37,370 bases of DNA. It comes from a virus. Positions 8,650 through 16,749 of this stretch are shown here, piece by piece. The position numbers were made by a program, and so were the translations under genes. The notes beneath the pieces were generated by a model, which was not told where the DNA came from, did not search any database, and saw nothing but the letters and a program-made list of their open reading frames with translations. Every line of letters starts with the position of its first letter. Within the stretch, counting starts at the first letter, position 1. The stretch lies in IMG/VR virus record IMGVR_UViG_3300003890_000023, positions 1 through 37,370 of that record. One strand, given 5' to 3'.

Positions 8650-10512
8650 ATGCTCGCCACCTCCGATATGCCGAGCGCCGCTCCGAAGGCAGAGGAGCGC
8701 GCGCGTGAGTTTCGCGAGCGGCCCGCCGGCAACGACCTGAAAGACCTGATCCCGAATCCGCGCGTCGTGTTGGATTGCGGAGCGGGCGCGGGTGGGTTTG
8801 CAACAGCGGCGTTTACGATTTGGCCGAATTGCACCGTCCATTCCTTTGAGCCGGCACAGCGGTTCAACTCAATTTTAACGCCGCTGAACGCACGGCATTT
8901 TGTGCATCGTGTCGCCCTCGGCGAATCGGATCGGCTCGGCACTCTTAACTGCACCGTCGGCCCGGAGTCTAATTCACTGCTCGGCTCCGTGCCTGGCGGA
9001 CCGATGGAAAAAAGTCATCGACCAATCGGCACTGAAGAGGTCGAGGTATGCGCGCTTGATTCCATCGTCGCCGAGGGGATCGAACAAGTTGATTTACTCA
9101 AGGTCGATGTGCAGGGCGCAGAATTACTGGTGCTGCAAGGAGCAAAGGAGGTCATTAGGGCATCTCGCCCTGTGATCTATTGCGCGGTAGCATTCCAATC
9201 TCTATATCAGGACCAGCCGCTATTAGATACCGTCGATGAATATCTGGAATTCTTGGGTTATCGGCGGCTCTATTTGTATGCGTCTCCAATGCCTGATCTA
9301 TGTGGTAATGCGATTTACGTGCCGAAGGAATATCGCGTACCGGGACCTCCGATTCGCCTTAATATCGGCGCGGGCGACGTTGTAATTCCTGGATTCACGG
9401 CGATTGACCGCAAGTTCGGCACGGAAGCCTTCCCTCTGGAATATGCGAATGATGCCGTCGAGGAAATCCGCTGCGTGCATATGCTGGAGCATCTATCGTA
9501 TCGCGATGTTGATTTGGCGCTGAAGGAATGGTATCGCGTGCTGAAGCCGGGCGGTCGCCTCCGGGTGAGCGTGCCCGATGTCCCCAAAGTCGCCCGCATG
9601 TTGGATGACGAGACCTATGACCCAATGTGGCGATTCTACTTATTCGGCGGCCAGACTGATGATAACGATTTTCACCGGGCCGGCTTTGATGCCCGCGTGC
9701 TGAGCAAGTATTTGACGGCGGCGGGATTCGAGCGAGTGCGCCCGTGGACGTCTGAGAATACAGACCTCGCGGCGGCGGCATTTTCACTAAATCTTGAGGC
9801 ATATAAGCCGGCCGAGACCCGGCCGCAGGATGAAGTGGAAGTCAAGATTCGCGCTGTGTGTGGTATGCCGCGCGTCGGGTGGAACGATTCGTGGCAATCG
9901 TTTATTGATGCGCTTAAGCCATTCGGCATTCCAATTGAGACGCATCAAGGATGTTTCTGGTGGCAGAATATGCAATGCGCATTATCGCGCGCGCTACGAG
10001 ACGGCATCGACTGGGTGGTTACGCTCGATTATGATTCAATGATTCTGCCGCACCATGTCCGGCGATTGCTTGATATCATGTCGAAATATCCGCATATCGA
10101 CGCCGTCGCCGCGCTGCAAATGCGTCGCGGTGCGGAAACGCCGCTCTTCTCCACTGGCAAAGCAACTGCCGAAATCAACGGCGAACCAATCAGGGTCAAC
10201 ACGGCGCATTTCGGATTGACCGTACTGCGCGTTGCGAAATTGGCGGCGGTTCCCAAACCGTGGCTAATCGACGAACCCGACGCCGATGGGGAATTCACGG
10301 GAAATCATGTCGATGCAGATATCACATTCTGGAAGAAATGGACGGCAGCAGGTAATACGATTTACATCGCGCCGGACGTGCGTATCGGACATCTGGAATT
10401 ATTGGTCTCGGAATTCGACGAAAATTATGAGCCGCAGCATTACCAAATCGGCAAATGGTGGAACATGCACGCGCAAAAGGGCCACTGCAATCGAACAGTG
10501 AAGGGGACATGA
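8650..10512 (+). CDS. Three-domain FkbM methyltransferase / SAM methyltransferase / glycosyltransferase-like protein
   Basis: A 620-residue fusion. Domain 1 (about residues 30-220) is an FkbM-type methyltransferase: SAM-site VLDCGAGAGGF near 37 and VDLLKVDVQGAELLVLQGA near 147. Domain 2 (about 235-385) is a class I methyltransferase: NIGAGDVVIPGFTAID, CVHMLEHLSY and YRVLKPGGRLRVSVPDV. Domain 3 (about 395-610) resembles a GT-A glycosyltransferase, with WVVTLDYDSMI giving a DxD-like site near 460. It probably modifies sugars on virions or host glycans. I choose the ATG at 8650; an earlier TTG at 8590 would run through the inverted-repeat region, and no clear ribosome site decides between them. 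It lies between head and connector genes and overlaps the next ATG. Confidence 0.8.
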   Translation: MLATSDMPSAAPKAEERAREFRERPAGNDLKDLIPNPRVVLDCGAGAGGFATAAFTIWPNCTVHSFEPAQRFNSILTPLNARHFVHRVALGESDRLGTLNCTVGPESNSLLGSVPGGPMEKSHRPIGTEEVEVCALDSIVAEGIEQVDLLKVDVQGAELLVLQGAKEVIRASRPVIYCAVAFQSLYQDQPLLDTVDEYLEFLGYRRLYLYASPMPDLCGNAIYVPKEYRVPGPPIRLNIGAGDVVIPGFTAIDRKFGTEAFPLEYANDAVEEIRCVHMLEHLSYRDVDLALKEWYRVLKPGGRLRVSVPDVPKVARMLDDETYDPMWRFYLFGGQTDDNDFHRAGFDARVLSKYLTAAGFERVRPWTSENTDLAAAAFSLNLEAYKPAETRPQDEVEVKIRAVCGMPRVGWNDSWQSFIDALKPFGIPIETHQGCFWWQNMQCALSRALRDGIDWVVTLDYDSMILPHHVRRLLDIMSKYPHIDAVAALQMRRGAETPLFSTGKATAEINGEPIRVNTAHFGLTVLRVAKLAAVPKPWLIDEPDADGEFTGNHVDADITFWKKWTAAGNTIYIAPDVRIGHLELLVSEFDENYEPQHYQIGKWWNMHAQKGHCNRTVKGT

Positions 10513-11081
10513 GAATGCCGTCACTGGTGCGAACAGTTGCGCCGACGCAACTCCCCGTGGGCCTGGACGAGCTTAAGGCGCGGTTGAAAATCACCCATAA
10601 TGATGCGGACGCGGCGCTACAATCATATTTGGAGGCGGCGACGGACTATTGTCAGGAGTATCAATGGGCGCAGTATTGCACCGCGACATATGTAGAGAGG
10701 TATGACCAATTCCCTAATATGTTCGTGCCGCAGCGCAACCCGCTAATCAGCGCCACGAGTATCGTCTATAACGATGTCTCTAATCAGGCGGTGACATTAA
10801 CGCAGAACACAGATTATACCGTTGATATCTATAGTAAGCCGGCACGCATTGTTCCGGCATTCAACACCTCATGGCCGGCGACATATGCGCATGTCAATGC
10901 CGTAACGCTTACATATGTGGCCGGATATGGAGGGCCGGCGGATGTGCCGTCGGAGATTAAACACGCAATTTTGCTGAAGGCAGCGCAACAATATGGAGAC
11001 TGCGACGGAAACAGCATCGCCGCAATGGACCGCATGATTCACGCATTGTTGGACAAGCGCAGTTTCAGGATTTTTTACTGA
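10509..11081 (+). CDS. Head-tail connector protein (gp6-like)
   Basis: A 190-residue protein of the phage gp6-like head-tail connector family. The N-terminal LPVGLDELKARLKITHNDAD and the following QSYLEAATDYCQEY match the family's opening helices. VTLTYVAGYGGPADVPSEIK followed by a long helix (residues about 135-190) is the usual C-terminal half. It would form the adaptor ring under the portal. AAGGGG stands before the ATG at 10509, which overlaps the upstream stop as ATGA, so I prefer it to earlier in-frame starts. Confidence 0.82.
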   Translation: MRMPSLVRTVAPTQLPVGLDELKARLKITHNDADAALQSYLEAATDYCQEYQWAQYCTATYVERYDQFPNMFVPQRNPLISATSIVYNDVSNQAVTLTQNTDYTVDIYSKPARIVPAFNTSWPATYAHVNAVTLTYVAGYGGPADVPSEIKHAILLKAAQQYGDCDGNSIAAMDRMIHALLDKRSFRIFY

Positions 11082-11443
11082 TGACGTGTATCTGCCCAAA
11101 CGAGTTGACGCGGCTTATTATTGTGGAGCGAATCAAAGATTCGGCGGTTCCGGAAGCAGACGGCAACATCGATGAGACGAACGACACCAACTGGGTCGCG
11201 TATGGCCGGGAGTGGGCGAAGGTTGTCACGCGCGGAAGCCGTGAATTCGCCTCTGGTCCGCAACTAACCGAAGAGATTAGTCACCAATGGACGATCCGAT
11301 GGAGTACGAAAGCGAGCAACTATACGACCGGCATGAGAATCGTCATGGACGGGCGCCGATTCAATATTGCGGCTCCGCCAATCAATATTGACGAAAAAAA
11401 CGAATGGCTGCTGATCAACACGACAGAAATCGCGAGCATATAA
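11081..11443 (+). CDS. Head closure / head-tail adaptor protein
   Basis: A 120-residue protein in the position and size of the SPP1 gp16-like head-tail adaptor. YGREWAKVVTRGSREF (residues about 45-60), HQWTIRWSTKAS and MRIVMDGRRFNIAAPPIN follow the family pattern, in which a Trp-Ala segment is followed by beta strands ending near a DGRxYxI-like turn. It probably closes the head after packaging. It starts on the last base of the connector stop and shares a base with the next start, forming a coupled run. Confidence 0.75.
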   Translation: MTCICPNELTRLIIVERIKDSAVPEADGNIDETNDTNWVAYGREWAKVVTRGSREFASGPQLTEEISHQWTIRWSTKASNYTTGMRIVMDGRRFNIAAPPINIDEKNEWLLINTTEIASI

Positions 11444-11949
11444 TGGCCACTGCTGCACGACGCGCAGGCACTCGCCTGATTACCGGAGTAGAGGAGTTAG
11501 ACAGACGGCTGGCGCAGCTCAAGATCGGAGCCGCGAATAAAATTGCCCGCCCGGCGCTGCTGAAGGGGGCAAGGCTGTTGTTGCGTAAAATGAAAAACGC
11601 CGTGCCGCCCGATAAGACATATATCAAGCGGGCATTGGGAATAGTGGTGAATGCCAAAGGTGGCGAGCAGCGAGCCAAAGTGGGGGCTGCGGTTGGCAAG
11701 GCGGCAAAGGTTGCTCCGAAGAGGAGCGGGGACAACCGTGGTGGCGTCGGTATTAGCGGCCGAAACATTCACTGGGCATTGCTCGGTACGGCCAAGAGAG
11801 CCAAAAAGAGCACCGGGGCGAGCACCGGCGCAATGCCGCCGCAAGTGCCTGGTCTGGTGCGAGGAGTGGCGGCCTCATCGGATGCGCAAGTGAAGGCGGC
11901 GATTGCGCAAGAGGGGCGTGAGCGGTTGGCGCGATTGGCGCGAAAATAA
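11443..11949 (+). CDS. HK97 gp10-like tail component
   Basis: A 168-residue, very basic protein. The N-terminal GVEELDRRLAQLKIGAANKI and ARPALLKGARLLLRKMKNAV are typical of the HK97 gp10 family (tail terminator/neck region). The middle GRNIHWALLGTAKRAKKSTG corresponds to the family's WxxLxEFGT-like segment, and the C-terminal helix DAQVKAAIAQEGRERLARL is also usual. The start at 11443 overlaps the previous stop as TAATG. It should act at the head-tail joint. Confidence 0.8.
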   Translation: MATAARRAGTRLITGVEELDRRLAQLKIGAANKIARPALLKGARLLLRKMKNAVPPDKTYIKRALGIVVNAKGGEQRAKVGAAVGKAAKVAPKRSGDNRGGVGISGRNIHWALLGTAKRAKKSTGASTGAMPPQVPGLVRGVAASSDAQVKAAIAQEGRERLARLARK

Positions 11950-12381
11950 ATGGCACTCGAAGCGGGATTGAGAACTCTGCTGCTGGCGCAATCGCCTATT
12001 ACGACGCTCTGCCCAGCGCAGATAGTCAAGGGTGTTAGCCATTACGGCGTCTTCGTCGGACGTGCGGCGCAGGGGTTCGCTCCGCCGTTTATTGTAATTA
12101 CACGGACCGAGCACGACCCTTACGCTACTCTTGACGGCACGACTGGGATGGGATCATCTGAGATAGATATCGACTGTTTCGAGGCGACGCACACGAAGGC
12201 GGAAGCATTGGCGACGGCAGTGGTCGATTTTCTGAAGGACTATTCCGGCGCAGCCGGAGCGACCGATATAATTGATGCGGTGATTCTGCTGAATCGCCGG
12301 AGTTTTCAGACTCAGGCGGGCAGCGGGAACGATGAATGGCAATATGTGGTGACACTGACATTTCAGATTCAACACCATTAA
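11950..12381 (+). CDS. Tail completion protein (DUF3168-like)
   Basis: A 143-residue protein beginning MALEAGLRTLLLAQSPITTL, the usual opening of DUF3168 tail completion/terminator proteins. FIVITRTEHDPYATLDGTTG and DIDCFEATHTKAEALATAVV follow the family's strand and helix, and the end WQYVVTLTFQIQHH gives its last strand. It starts directly after the gp10-like stop and precedes the tail tube gene, the standard place for tail terminators. Confidence 0.82.
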   Translation: MALEAGLRTLLLAQSPITTLCPAQIVKGVSHYGVFVGRAAQGFAPPFIVITRTEHDPYATLDGTTGMGSSEIDIDCFEATHTKAEALATAVVDFLKDYSGAAGATDIIDAVILLNRRSFQTQAGSGNDEWQYVVTLTFQIQHH

Positions 12382-12412
12382 CCAGGGGGTTTAATCGCAG
12401 GAGGGATCGCAT

Positions 12413-12826
12413 ATGGCAAAGGTAAAATCGAAAGGGATTGTGCTCAGCCACACTGTTGGCAGCGCAGCCGTGGCGCTGGCGCAAATCATCAACCTTGAGG
12501 AATCCGGGGCGGCATCAATGACATATGATGCCACCACACTGGACGGCGGAGTTTTCAAGCAGTTTGAGCCGACTGGCTATTCCGAACCGGGGGAACTCAC
12601 CGGCACGCTATTTTATGACCCCGCGCTGGCAGGCCACAAGAACATCACAAATTTGATTGCCGCGCCGGCGACGAATGCTATGAGCGTAACATTTCCAGAT
12701 GCGGGATCAACCACTAAGGCATTTACAGCGGCCGGCTATGAGTTCGGCTATGCCGCTGCAATGGATAATGGCTTAGTCGGGACGTTCAAATATAAGTTGA
12801 CCGGCAATCCAGGATTCCCGTCATAA
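12413..12826 (+). CDS. Major tail tube protein
   Basis: A 137-residue protein that probably polymerises into the tail tube. It has the layout of short siphovirus tube proteins: N-terminal strand KGIVLSHTVG, a long loop with TLDGGVFKQFEPTGYSEPGE, then GELTGTLFYDP and AMSVTFPDAGST as paired strands. The C-terminal FKYKLTGNPGFPS resembles the FxLTGxP ending of tail tube families. AGGAGGGATCGCAT provides a strong ribosome site, as suits an abundant protein. Position before the chaperones supports this call. Confidence 0.82.
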   Translation: MAKVKSKGIVLSHTVGSAAVALAQIINLEESGAASMTYDATTLDGGVFKQFEPTGYSEPGELTGTLFYDPALAGHKNITNLIAAPATNAMSVTFPDAGSTTKAFTAAGYEFGYAAAMDNGLVGTFKYKLTGNPGFPS

Positions 12827-12842
12827 TACGAGTGGAGGGAGC

Positions 12843-13271
12843 GTGAAATATCAATTGACGAGGAATGATATCCGCCCGTCGTATGCCGGACATCCCTTAG
12901 GCTGGGTTCCCGACGAAATGGCGGAGTTTATCGAATGGCGAGAGGTTTTCTCTAGCGGGCGTGTACAGCGCATGGCGTTCTGGCGGTGCGACGTCGTATT
13001 CGATAATGAGTGGGGGCCGGAAATGGTGCGGGCGGGCATCGCCGTGCCGCTAGATGATGAGTGCCGCAATGCGTGTGAGCGCACAGCGGAGCAGATTGCA
13101 GCGGCGCAGAAAGCGTATGCTCGCACGAACGCCGGTATTCATCCGGAGGATTTTGAGGCTTACGACAAGGGCTATATGGTCGGATATCGCGATGGGAAGT
13201 GGATTCCCGGCCCCAATTACGCCGAGTGGGAAGCACAGCAGCGGGCGCTGGAAGAGGAGGAAGAAATATGA
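12843..13271 (+). CDS. Hypothetical tail-module protein
   Basis: A 142-residue acidic protein without a recognised family. It is rich in Trp, Tyr and Glu, contains VQRMAFWRCDVVFDNEWGPE and FEAYDKGYMVGYRDGKWIPG, and ends in a run of glutamates. GGAGGGAGC precedes the ATG, and the stop overlaps the next start as ATGA. It lies between tail tube and tail chaperones, so a tail-assembly role is likely, but no function can be read from the sequence. Confidence 0.6.
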   Translation: MKYQLTRNDIRPSYAGHPLGWVPDEMAEFIEWREVFSSGRVQRMAFWRCDVVFDNEWGPEMVRAGIAVPLDDECRNACERTAEQIAAAQKAYARTNAGIHPEDFEAYDKGYMVGYRDGKWIPGPNYAEWEAQQRALEEEEEI

Positions 13272-13606
13272 CATCGCTGGTAGAACGCATTCAGAGGCGT
13301 CGCTTTTATCCGGTTCCGGTCGCTGGTGAAACATTCCATGTTCGCGCCTTGTCGATTGCGGACCGGCGGCGTATGGATGCGATTGAGGACATTCTGGACA
13401 AGTCGTTCTTCGCTCTCGGTCGAGGGCTGTGCAACGGCGACGGGTCCGAAGCCTTTCCTCGCCGGCCCGAAGAAGGTGATCTAGACTATGCCCGCCGCAT
13501 GGCGAATGAATTGGCGGAGATTCCGACGGATACATTCAGCGAACTATGCGCGGCAATTAACAAAATTGGGATTGCGCCCCGCGAGGAAGTCATCGCAAAA
13601 AACTGA
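13268..13606 (+). CDS. Tail assembly chaperone, G-like product
   Basis: A 112-residue protein comparable to lambda gpG, which coats the tape measure and recruits tube subunits. FHVRALSIADRRRMDAIEDI is a typical beginning of such chaperones, followed by a helical acidic region. The ATG at 13268 follows GAGGAGGAAG and overlaps the previous stop. The last three codons GCA AAA AAC before TGA form a canonical A_AAA_AAC slippery heptamer, so part of translation should shift -1 into the following frame and give a longer G-T fusion. Confidence 0.85.
   Translation: MTSLVERIQRRRFYPVPVAGETFHVRALSIADRRRMDAIEDILDKSFFALGRGLCNGDGSEAFPRRPEEGDLDYARRMANELAEIPTDTFSELCAAINKIGIAPREEVIAKN
13597..13603 (+). promoter_or_regulatory. 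Programmed -1 ribosomal frameshift site (A_AAA_AAC)
   Basis: AAAAAAC in the correct phase (codons AAA AAC, preceded by an A) lies immediately before the TGA at 13604-13606 of the G-like gene. After a -1 slip, reading continues from CTG at 13603 without a stop to 13926. This matches the known G/GT arrangement of lambdoid tail chaperones. I did not identify a definite stimulatory structure downstream. Confidence 0.85.
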
Positions 13607-13926
13607 GAAAGGACCGCGAGGCCCTGTTTTTAAGACGGCTTGCCTTGTCGGTCAATCGCCTTGATTTTTGGAATCTGGAAGAAGAGCTAACACCTTACGA
13701 ACTGATGGTGCATTATATCGCGCAGCAGATCGAACCGATTGGAGCCGAGCGCGATGACATAAGATCGGCGTTACATGCTTTGATTATGGTCCAGAGCATG
13801 GCGCATAGTAGCATATCTCCGGAGCAGATCAACAATACTATGGATGCGCTCACAAATTATCTCGGATTGCGCGAAGAACCGGAAGTGAGCGGAGAGCAGG
13901 CGGCGCGAATGTTTGGTGCGTTATGA
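13603..13926 (+). CDS. Tail assembly chaperone T extension (expressed as G-T fusion)
   Basis: This frame adds 107 residues to the 112-residue G product to make a G-T protein of about 219 residues. Joined sequence at the slip reads KN, then LRKDREALFLRRLALSVNRL. The segment LDFWNLEEELTPYELMVHYI (near 13654-13713) is a typical T domain, which binds the tail tube protein, followed by helices. There is no good independent start: the first candidates are a GTG at 13645 without a ribosome site. The stop overlaps the tape measure start as ATGA. The T call follows from the slippery site, frame and location. Confidence 0.8.
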   Translation: MRKDREALFLRRLALSVNRLDFWNLEEELTPYELMVHYIAQQIEPIGAERDDIRSALHALIMVQSMAHSSISPEQINNTMDALTNYLGLREEPEVSGEQAARMFGAL

Positions 13927-15437
13927 GCGGCATCGGCGATTTGGTAGTGCATCTGGGGGTTAATTATGTCGCATTCCGGCAGGGGTTTGCGAATGCGCAA
14001 GGGATCGCCGCACGCGGATCGAAAAATATCGAGAAATCAATAACGCCGATTTCCGGGACAGCCCGTGCAATGAGCGGCGCAATATTGCCGCTAAAAGGCG
14101 CACTGGGCGGGCTGATGACTGTAGCGGGTCCGCTGGCGGGGGCATTGGCAGCGGCGTTCGGTGCTAGCTCCGCGGTTGCCGCAGCGAAGAAACAACGACA
14201 AGCGGCCCAAAAGCTAGAGGCCGTCCTACAGGCGACCGGCGGCGCGGCGGGCCTGACGGCGAAACAAATCGGTGAGTATGCCGGCGAATTGCAGAAAGCG
14301 ACGAACTTTGGTGACGAAGTGGCGATTGGCGCAGCGGCAATACTCGCGACGTTCAGCAACATCCGAGGCGATAACTTCAAACGCGCGCTGGCTCTGACGC
14401 AGGACATGGCCACGGTGATGGGCACAGACCTGAACCATGCGGCCAAAAAACTTGGTCGGTCGCTGAAGAATGTCGATCCATCGGAGATAGGCGAAAAGCT
14501 GTCGGAATTGGAGCATCGTTTTGGTGGTGCGGCGGCGGCCGCAGCCGACCCATGGACACAACTCAAGAACATTATTGGCGATATGAGCGAGCAGATTGGC
14601 GGAATTCTGCTCCCATGGGTGGATATGCTGAGTACGAGCCTGATGGATGTTGCGTCGCAGGGGGTCGGTCTATTCGGGTCACTGAACTCAGCAAGTCAGG
14701 AATGGGCTGATGCCGGCATGATAGCATTTAAGACGCTCGGCGATGCGGCGTACCTGTGGTATTTGAGAGCCGAATTAGCGGTGGTCCAAATCGGAGCAGC
14801 ATTGGATCATTTTTTTACGAAACAAGTGCCGGCATTTTTCAACTGGTTCACCAAAAACTGGAGGGACATTTTTTTCACTGCGGGCGATTATGCGCTGACG
14901 GTGCTCACGAACCTAGGAGAAAACATCCGCAACCTATGGAAGGCAGTATTGGATTTTATTGCCGGCCGCCCCGTGAAACTTGACTGGAAGCCGCTGACGG
15001 AAGGCGCTATCAATGCCATTAAACAAATGCCAGACATTCCGGCTCGTATCGAGAGCGAATTCGAGAAGAGGCTGAAAGACGACATTCGCGCGCAGGAGGA
15101 GTTCCTCGCTAAGGCGCAGATGAATCTGGCGGAGGAGCTTATTCAGAAGAGAGCCGAGAAAAATCAGAAAAAGGCGCCGCAGCCTTTTCTTCCCGGCGAC
15201 CGCATGGCTGGTAAGGCCGGAAGCCGGGCAGATGCAACAGTCGCCGCGCTGCAAAAGGGGAGCGCCGAGGCGCTCTCTGCGATATTCAAGGCGATGAGTA
15301 GCGACACGGAGGACATCGGCGTAAAGCAATTGAAAGTGGAAGAGGAACAGGCCGATATGCTGGACGAGGCGGTTGCAATTTGGCGAGACATGCGCAGCAA
15401 CGGTCTGGCTGTGTTTGGCGGGACGATTCCGGCATGA
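13923..15437 (+). CDS. Tail tape measure protein (short)
   Basis: A 504-residue protein that sets tail length. The start MSGIGDLVVHLGVNYVAFRQ is the usual tape-measure opening. A Gly/Ala-rich hydrophobic stretch at about residues 52-85 (LGGLMTVAGPLAGALAAAFG) is followed by helical sequence such as AQKLEAVLQATGGAAGLTAK, the classic phage tail tape measure domain. Further segments near residues 270-345 carry aromatic and hydrophobic helices. At about 1.5 angstroms per residue, a tail near 75 nm is expected. The gene overlaps both neighbours by ATGA-type junctions. Confidence 0.88.
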   Translation: MSGIGDLVVHLGVNYVAFRQGFANAQGIAARGSKNIEKSITPISGTARAMSGAILPLKGALGGLMTVAGPLAGALAAAFGASSAVAAAKKQRQAAQKLEAVLQATGGAAGLTAKQIGEYAGELQKATNFGDEVAIGAAAILATFSNIRGDNFKRALALTQDMATVMGTDLNHAAKKLGRSLKNVDPSEIGEKLSELEHRFGGAAAAAADPWTQLKNIIGDMSEQIGGILLPWVDMLSTSLMDVASQGVGLFGSLNSASQEWADAGMIAFKTLGDAAYLWYLRAELAVVQIGAALDHFFTKQVPAFFNWFTKNWRDIFFTAGDYALTVLTNLGENIRNLWKAVLDFIAGRPVKLDWKPLTEGAINAIKQMPDIPARIESEFEKRLKDDIRAQEEFLAKAQMNLAEELIQKRAEKNQKKAPQPFLPGDRMAGKAGSRADATVAALQKGSAEALSAIFKAMSSDTEDIGVKQLKVEEEQADMLDEAVAIWRDMRSNGLAVFGGTIPA

Positions 15438-16288
15438 TCGTCTATTTTCGCAATCTACCGGGCCGCGAAGCCGACTGGGGCAAGGGCAATGATCGCATCC
15501 TGCGCCGCAGCTGGTTGGCGCTGACAGATACGCGCTATACCTCGGAAGCGCTGGTGTTGGCCGAGGCCATTACTTTACACGGCGCGCCGATACCCTTTTT
15601 CTCCACTCATCCGGACGATGTCTTTTACCTCTGCAAGCGACTGAAGGCAAAGCAGGAAACCGATTCTCCGCTGCACTGGATCATTGATGCCGAGTATGAT
15701 ACGAAGCCGTGGGACGACGATGATGAGGACAAGCCCCCCTTGGACCGGCGCGCAAAAATCGAATGGTCCACAGTGAAATACCAAAAAGCGGTTGAGAAGG
15801 ATCGTGACGGCGAGGCCATTCTGAATTCCGCTGGATTTTATTTCGACCCGCCGCCGCTAAAAGATGTCTCGCGATGGTCGGTGACGGTCTCCAAAAACCT
15901 GCCGGCTGTACCGACTTTTATCCTGAATCTGCCCGATAAGCTCAATGCGTTCACGTGGGTCATTCAAGGAATTCCCGTCGAGCCGAATGCGGCAAAGATC
16001 ATGTCGGTGCATGTGTCTGATCTGCAGAAAGAGCAGGACCAGGAGTTCTATGTTTTTACGTATACGGTGGAATTCGATAGAGACCACTGGAAGGGTGTCT
16101 ATCTGAATCAGGGTTTTTATGATGCGGACGGCGAGCGCATAAAGGACCAGTCTGATAAGCCGGTCGCATTTCCGTGGCCACTAGATGACAGCGGATTCAA
16201 GATCGACGATCCCAATCCGGACAACGCGACGTTCTCGGAGTACAACATTTACGAGGAAATAGACTTCAGTATTTTGCCAGTCGATTAG
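15434..16288 (+). CDS. Putative distal tail / tail-tip protein
   Basis: A 284-residue acidic protein starting on the tape measure stop (ATGA). It contains ADWGKGNDRILRRSWLALTD, WIIDAEYDTKPWDDDDEDKP and a beta-rich C-terminal half with RWSVTVSKNLPAVPTFILNL and GVYLNQGFYDADGERIK. The latter segments look like structural beta-sandwich repeats. Its position after the tape measure is that of distal tail or hub proteins. I do not recognise a named family, so the role is inferred from position. Confidence 0.6.
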   Translation: MIVYFRNLPGREADWGKGNDRILRRSWLALTDTRYTSEALVLAEAITLHGAPIPFFSTHPDDVFYLCKRLKAKQETDSPLHWIIDAEYDTKPWDDDDEDKPPLDRRAKIEWSTVKYQKAVEKDRDGEAILNSAGFYFDPPPLKDVSRWSVTVSKNLPAVPTFILNLPDKLNAFTWVIQGIPVEPNAAKIMSVHVSDLQKEQDQEFYVFTYTVEFDRDHWKGVYLNQGFYDADGERIKDQSDKPVAFPWPLDDSGFKIDDPNPDNATFSEYNIYEEIDFSILPVD

Positions 16289-16299
16289 GAGGAGGTGTT

Positions 16300-16749
16300 A
16301 TGCCGGACGGATTACTGACGATTAACGCTGGGTCTATACACGACAGGCACATCTCATCGTCGGCCGGCATCGGAACGGATAAGATGAAGCATATCCATTC
16401 CGTGACGGCAAATTTCGGCCTGGAGTACAACGCCACCCCTGTAGCCAAGGTATTCGTGTTATATCAGGCGCAAGCAATCGGAACACTGCGCGCGTTTTAT
16501 GCGGGCCTCTATGATTCCGGGACATCGACATCGGTAACATTCGATCTCCGCAAAAACGGCGTGTCGGTGCTATCATCGGCAGTTGCCGTCGTGCATGGGG
16601 ACGGTGATCGCGCTCGCATTGCCGGGACAATCACCAGCGCCTCTTTCGCGGCCGGCGATGTCTTCACGGTGCATCTGGCAGCCACCGCGACGACCGGCGC
16701 TCAGGGGCCGTATTGCACGGCAGTATTCGAGGAAAATAGCGTACCATGA
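16300..16749 (+). CDS. Putative tail structural protein, beta-rich
   Basis: A 149-residue protein with a strong AGGAGGAGG ribosome site. It has alternating strands such as KVFVLYQAQAIGTLRAFYAG, SVTFDLRKNGVSVLSSAVAV and GDVFTVHLAATATTGAQGPY, resembling the jelly-roll or carbohydrate-binding style of phage fibre and baseplate domains. No catalytic motif is visible. It overlaps the next gene by four bases. A receptor-binding or tail-tip function is a positional inference. Confidence 0.5.
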   Translation: MPDGLLTINAGSIHDRHISSSAGIGTDKMKHIHSVTANFGLEYNATPVAKVFVLYQAQAIGTLRAFYAGLYDSGTSTSVTFDLRKNGVSVLSSAVAVVHGDGDRARIAGTITSASFAAGDVFTVHLAATATTGAQGPYCTAVFEENSVP

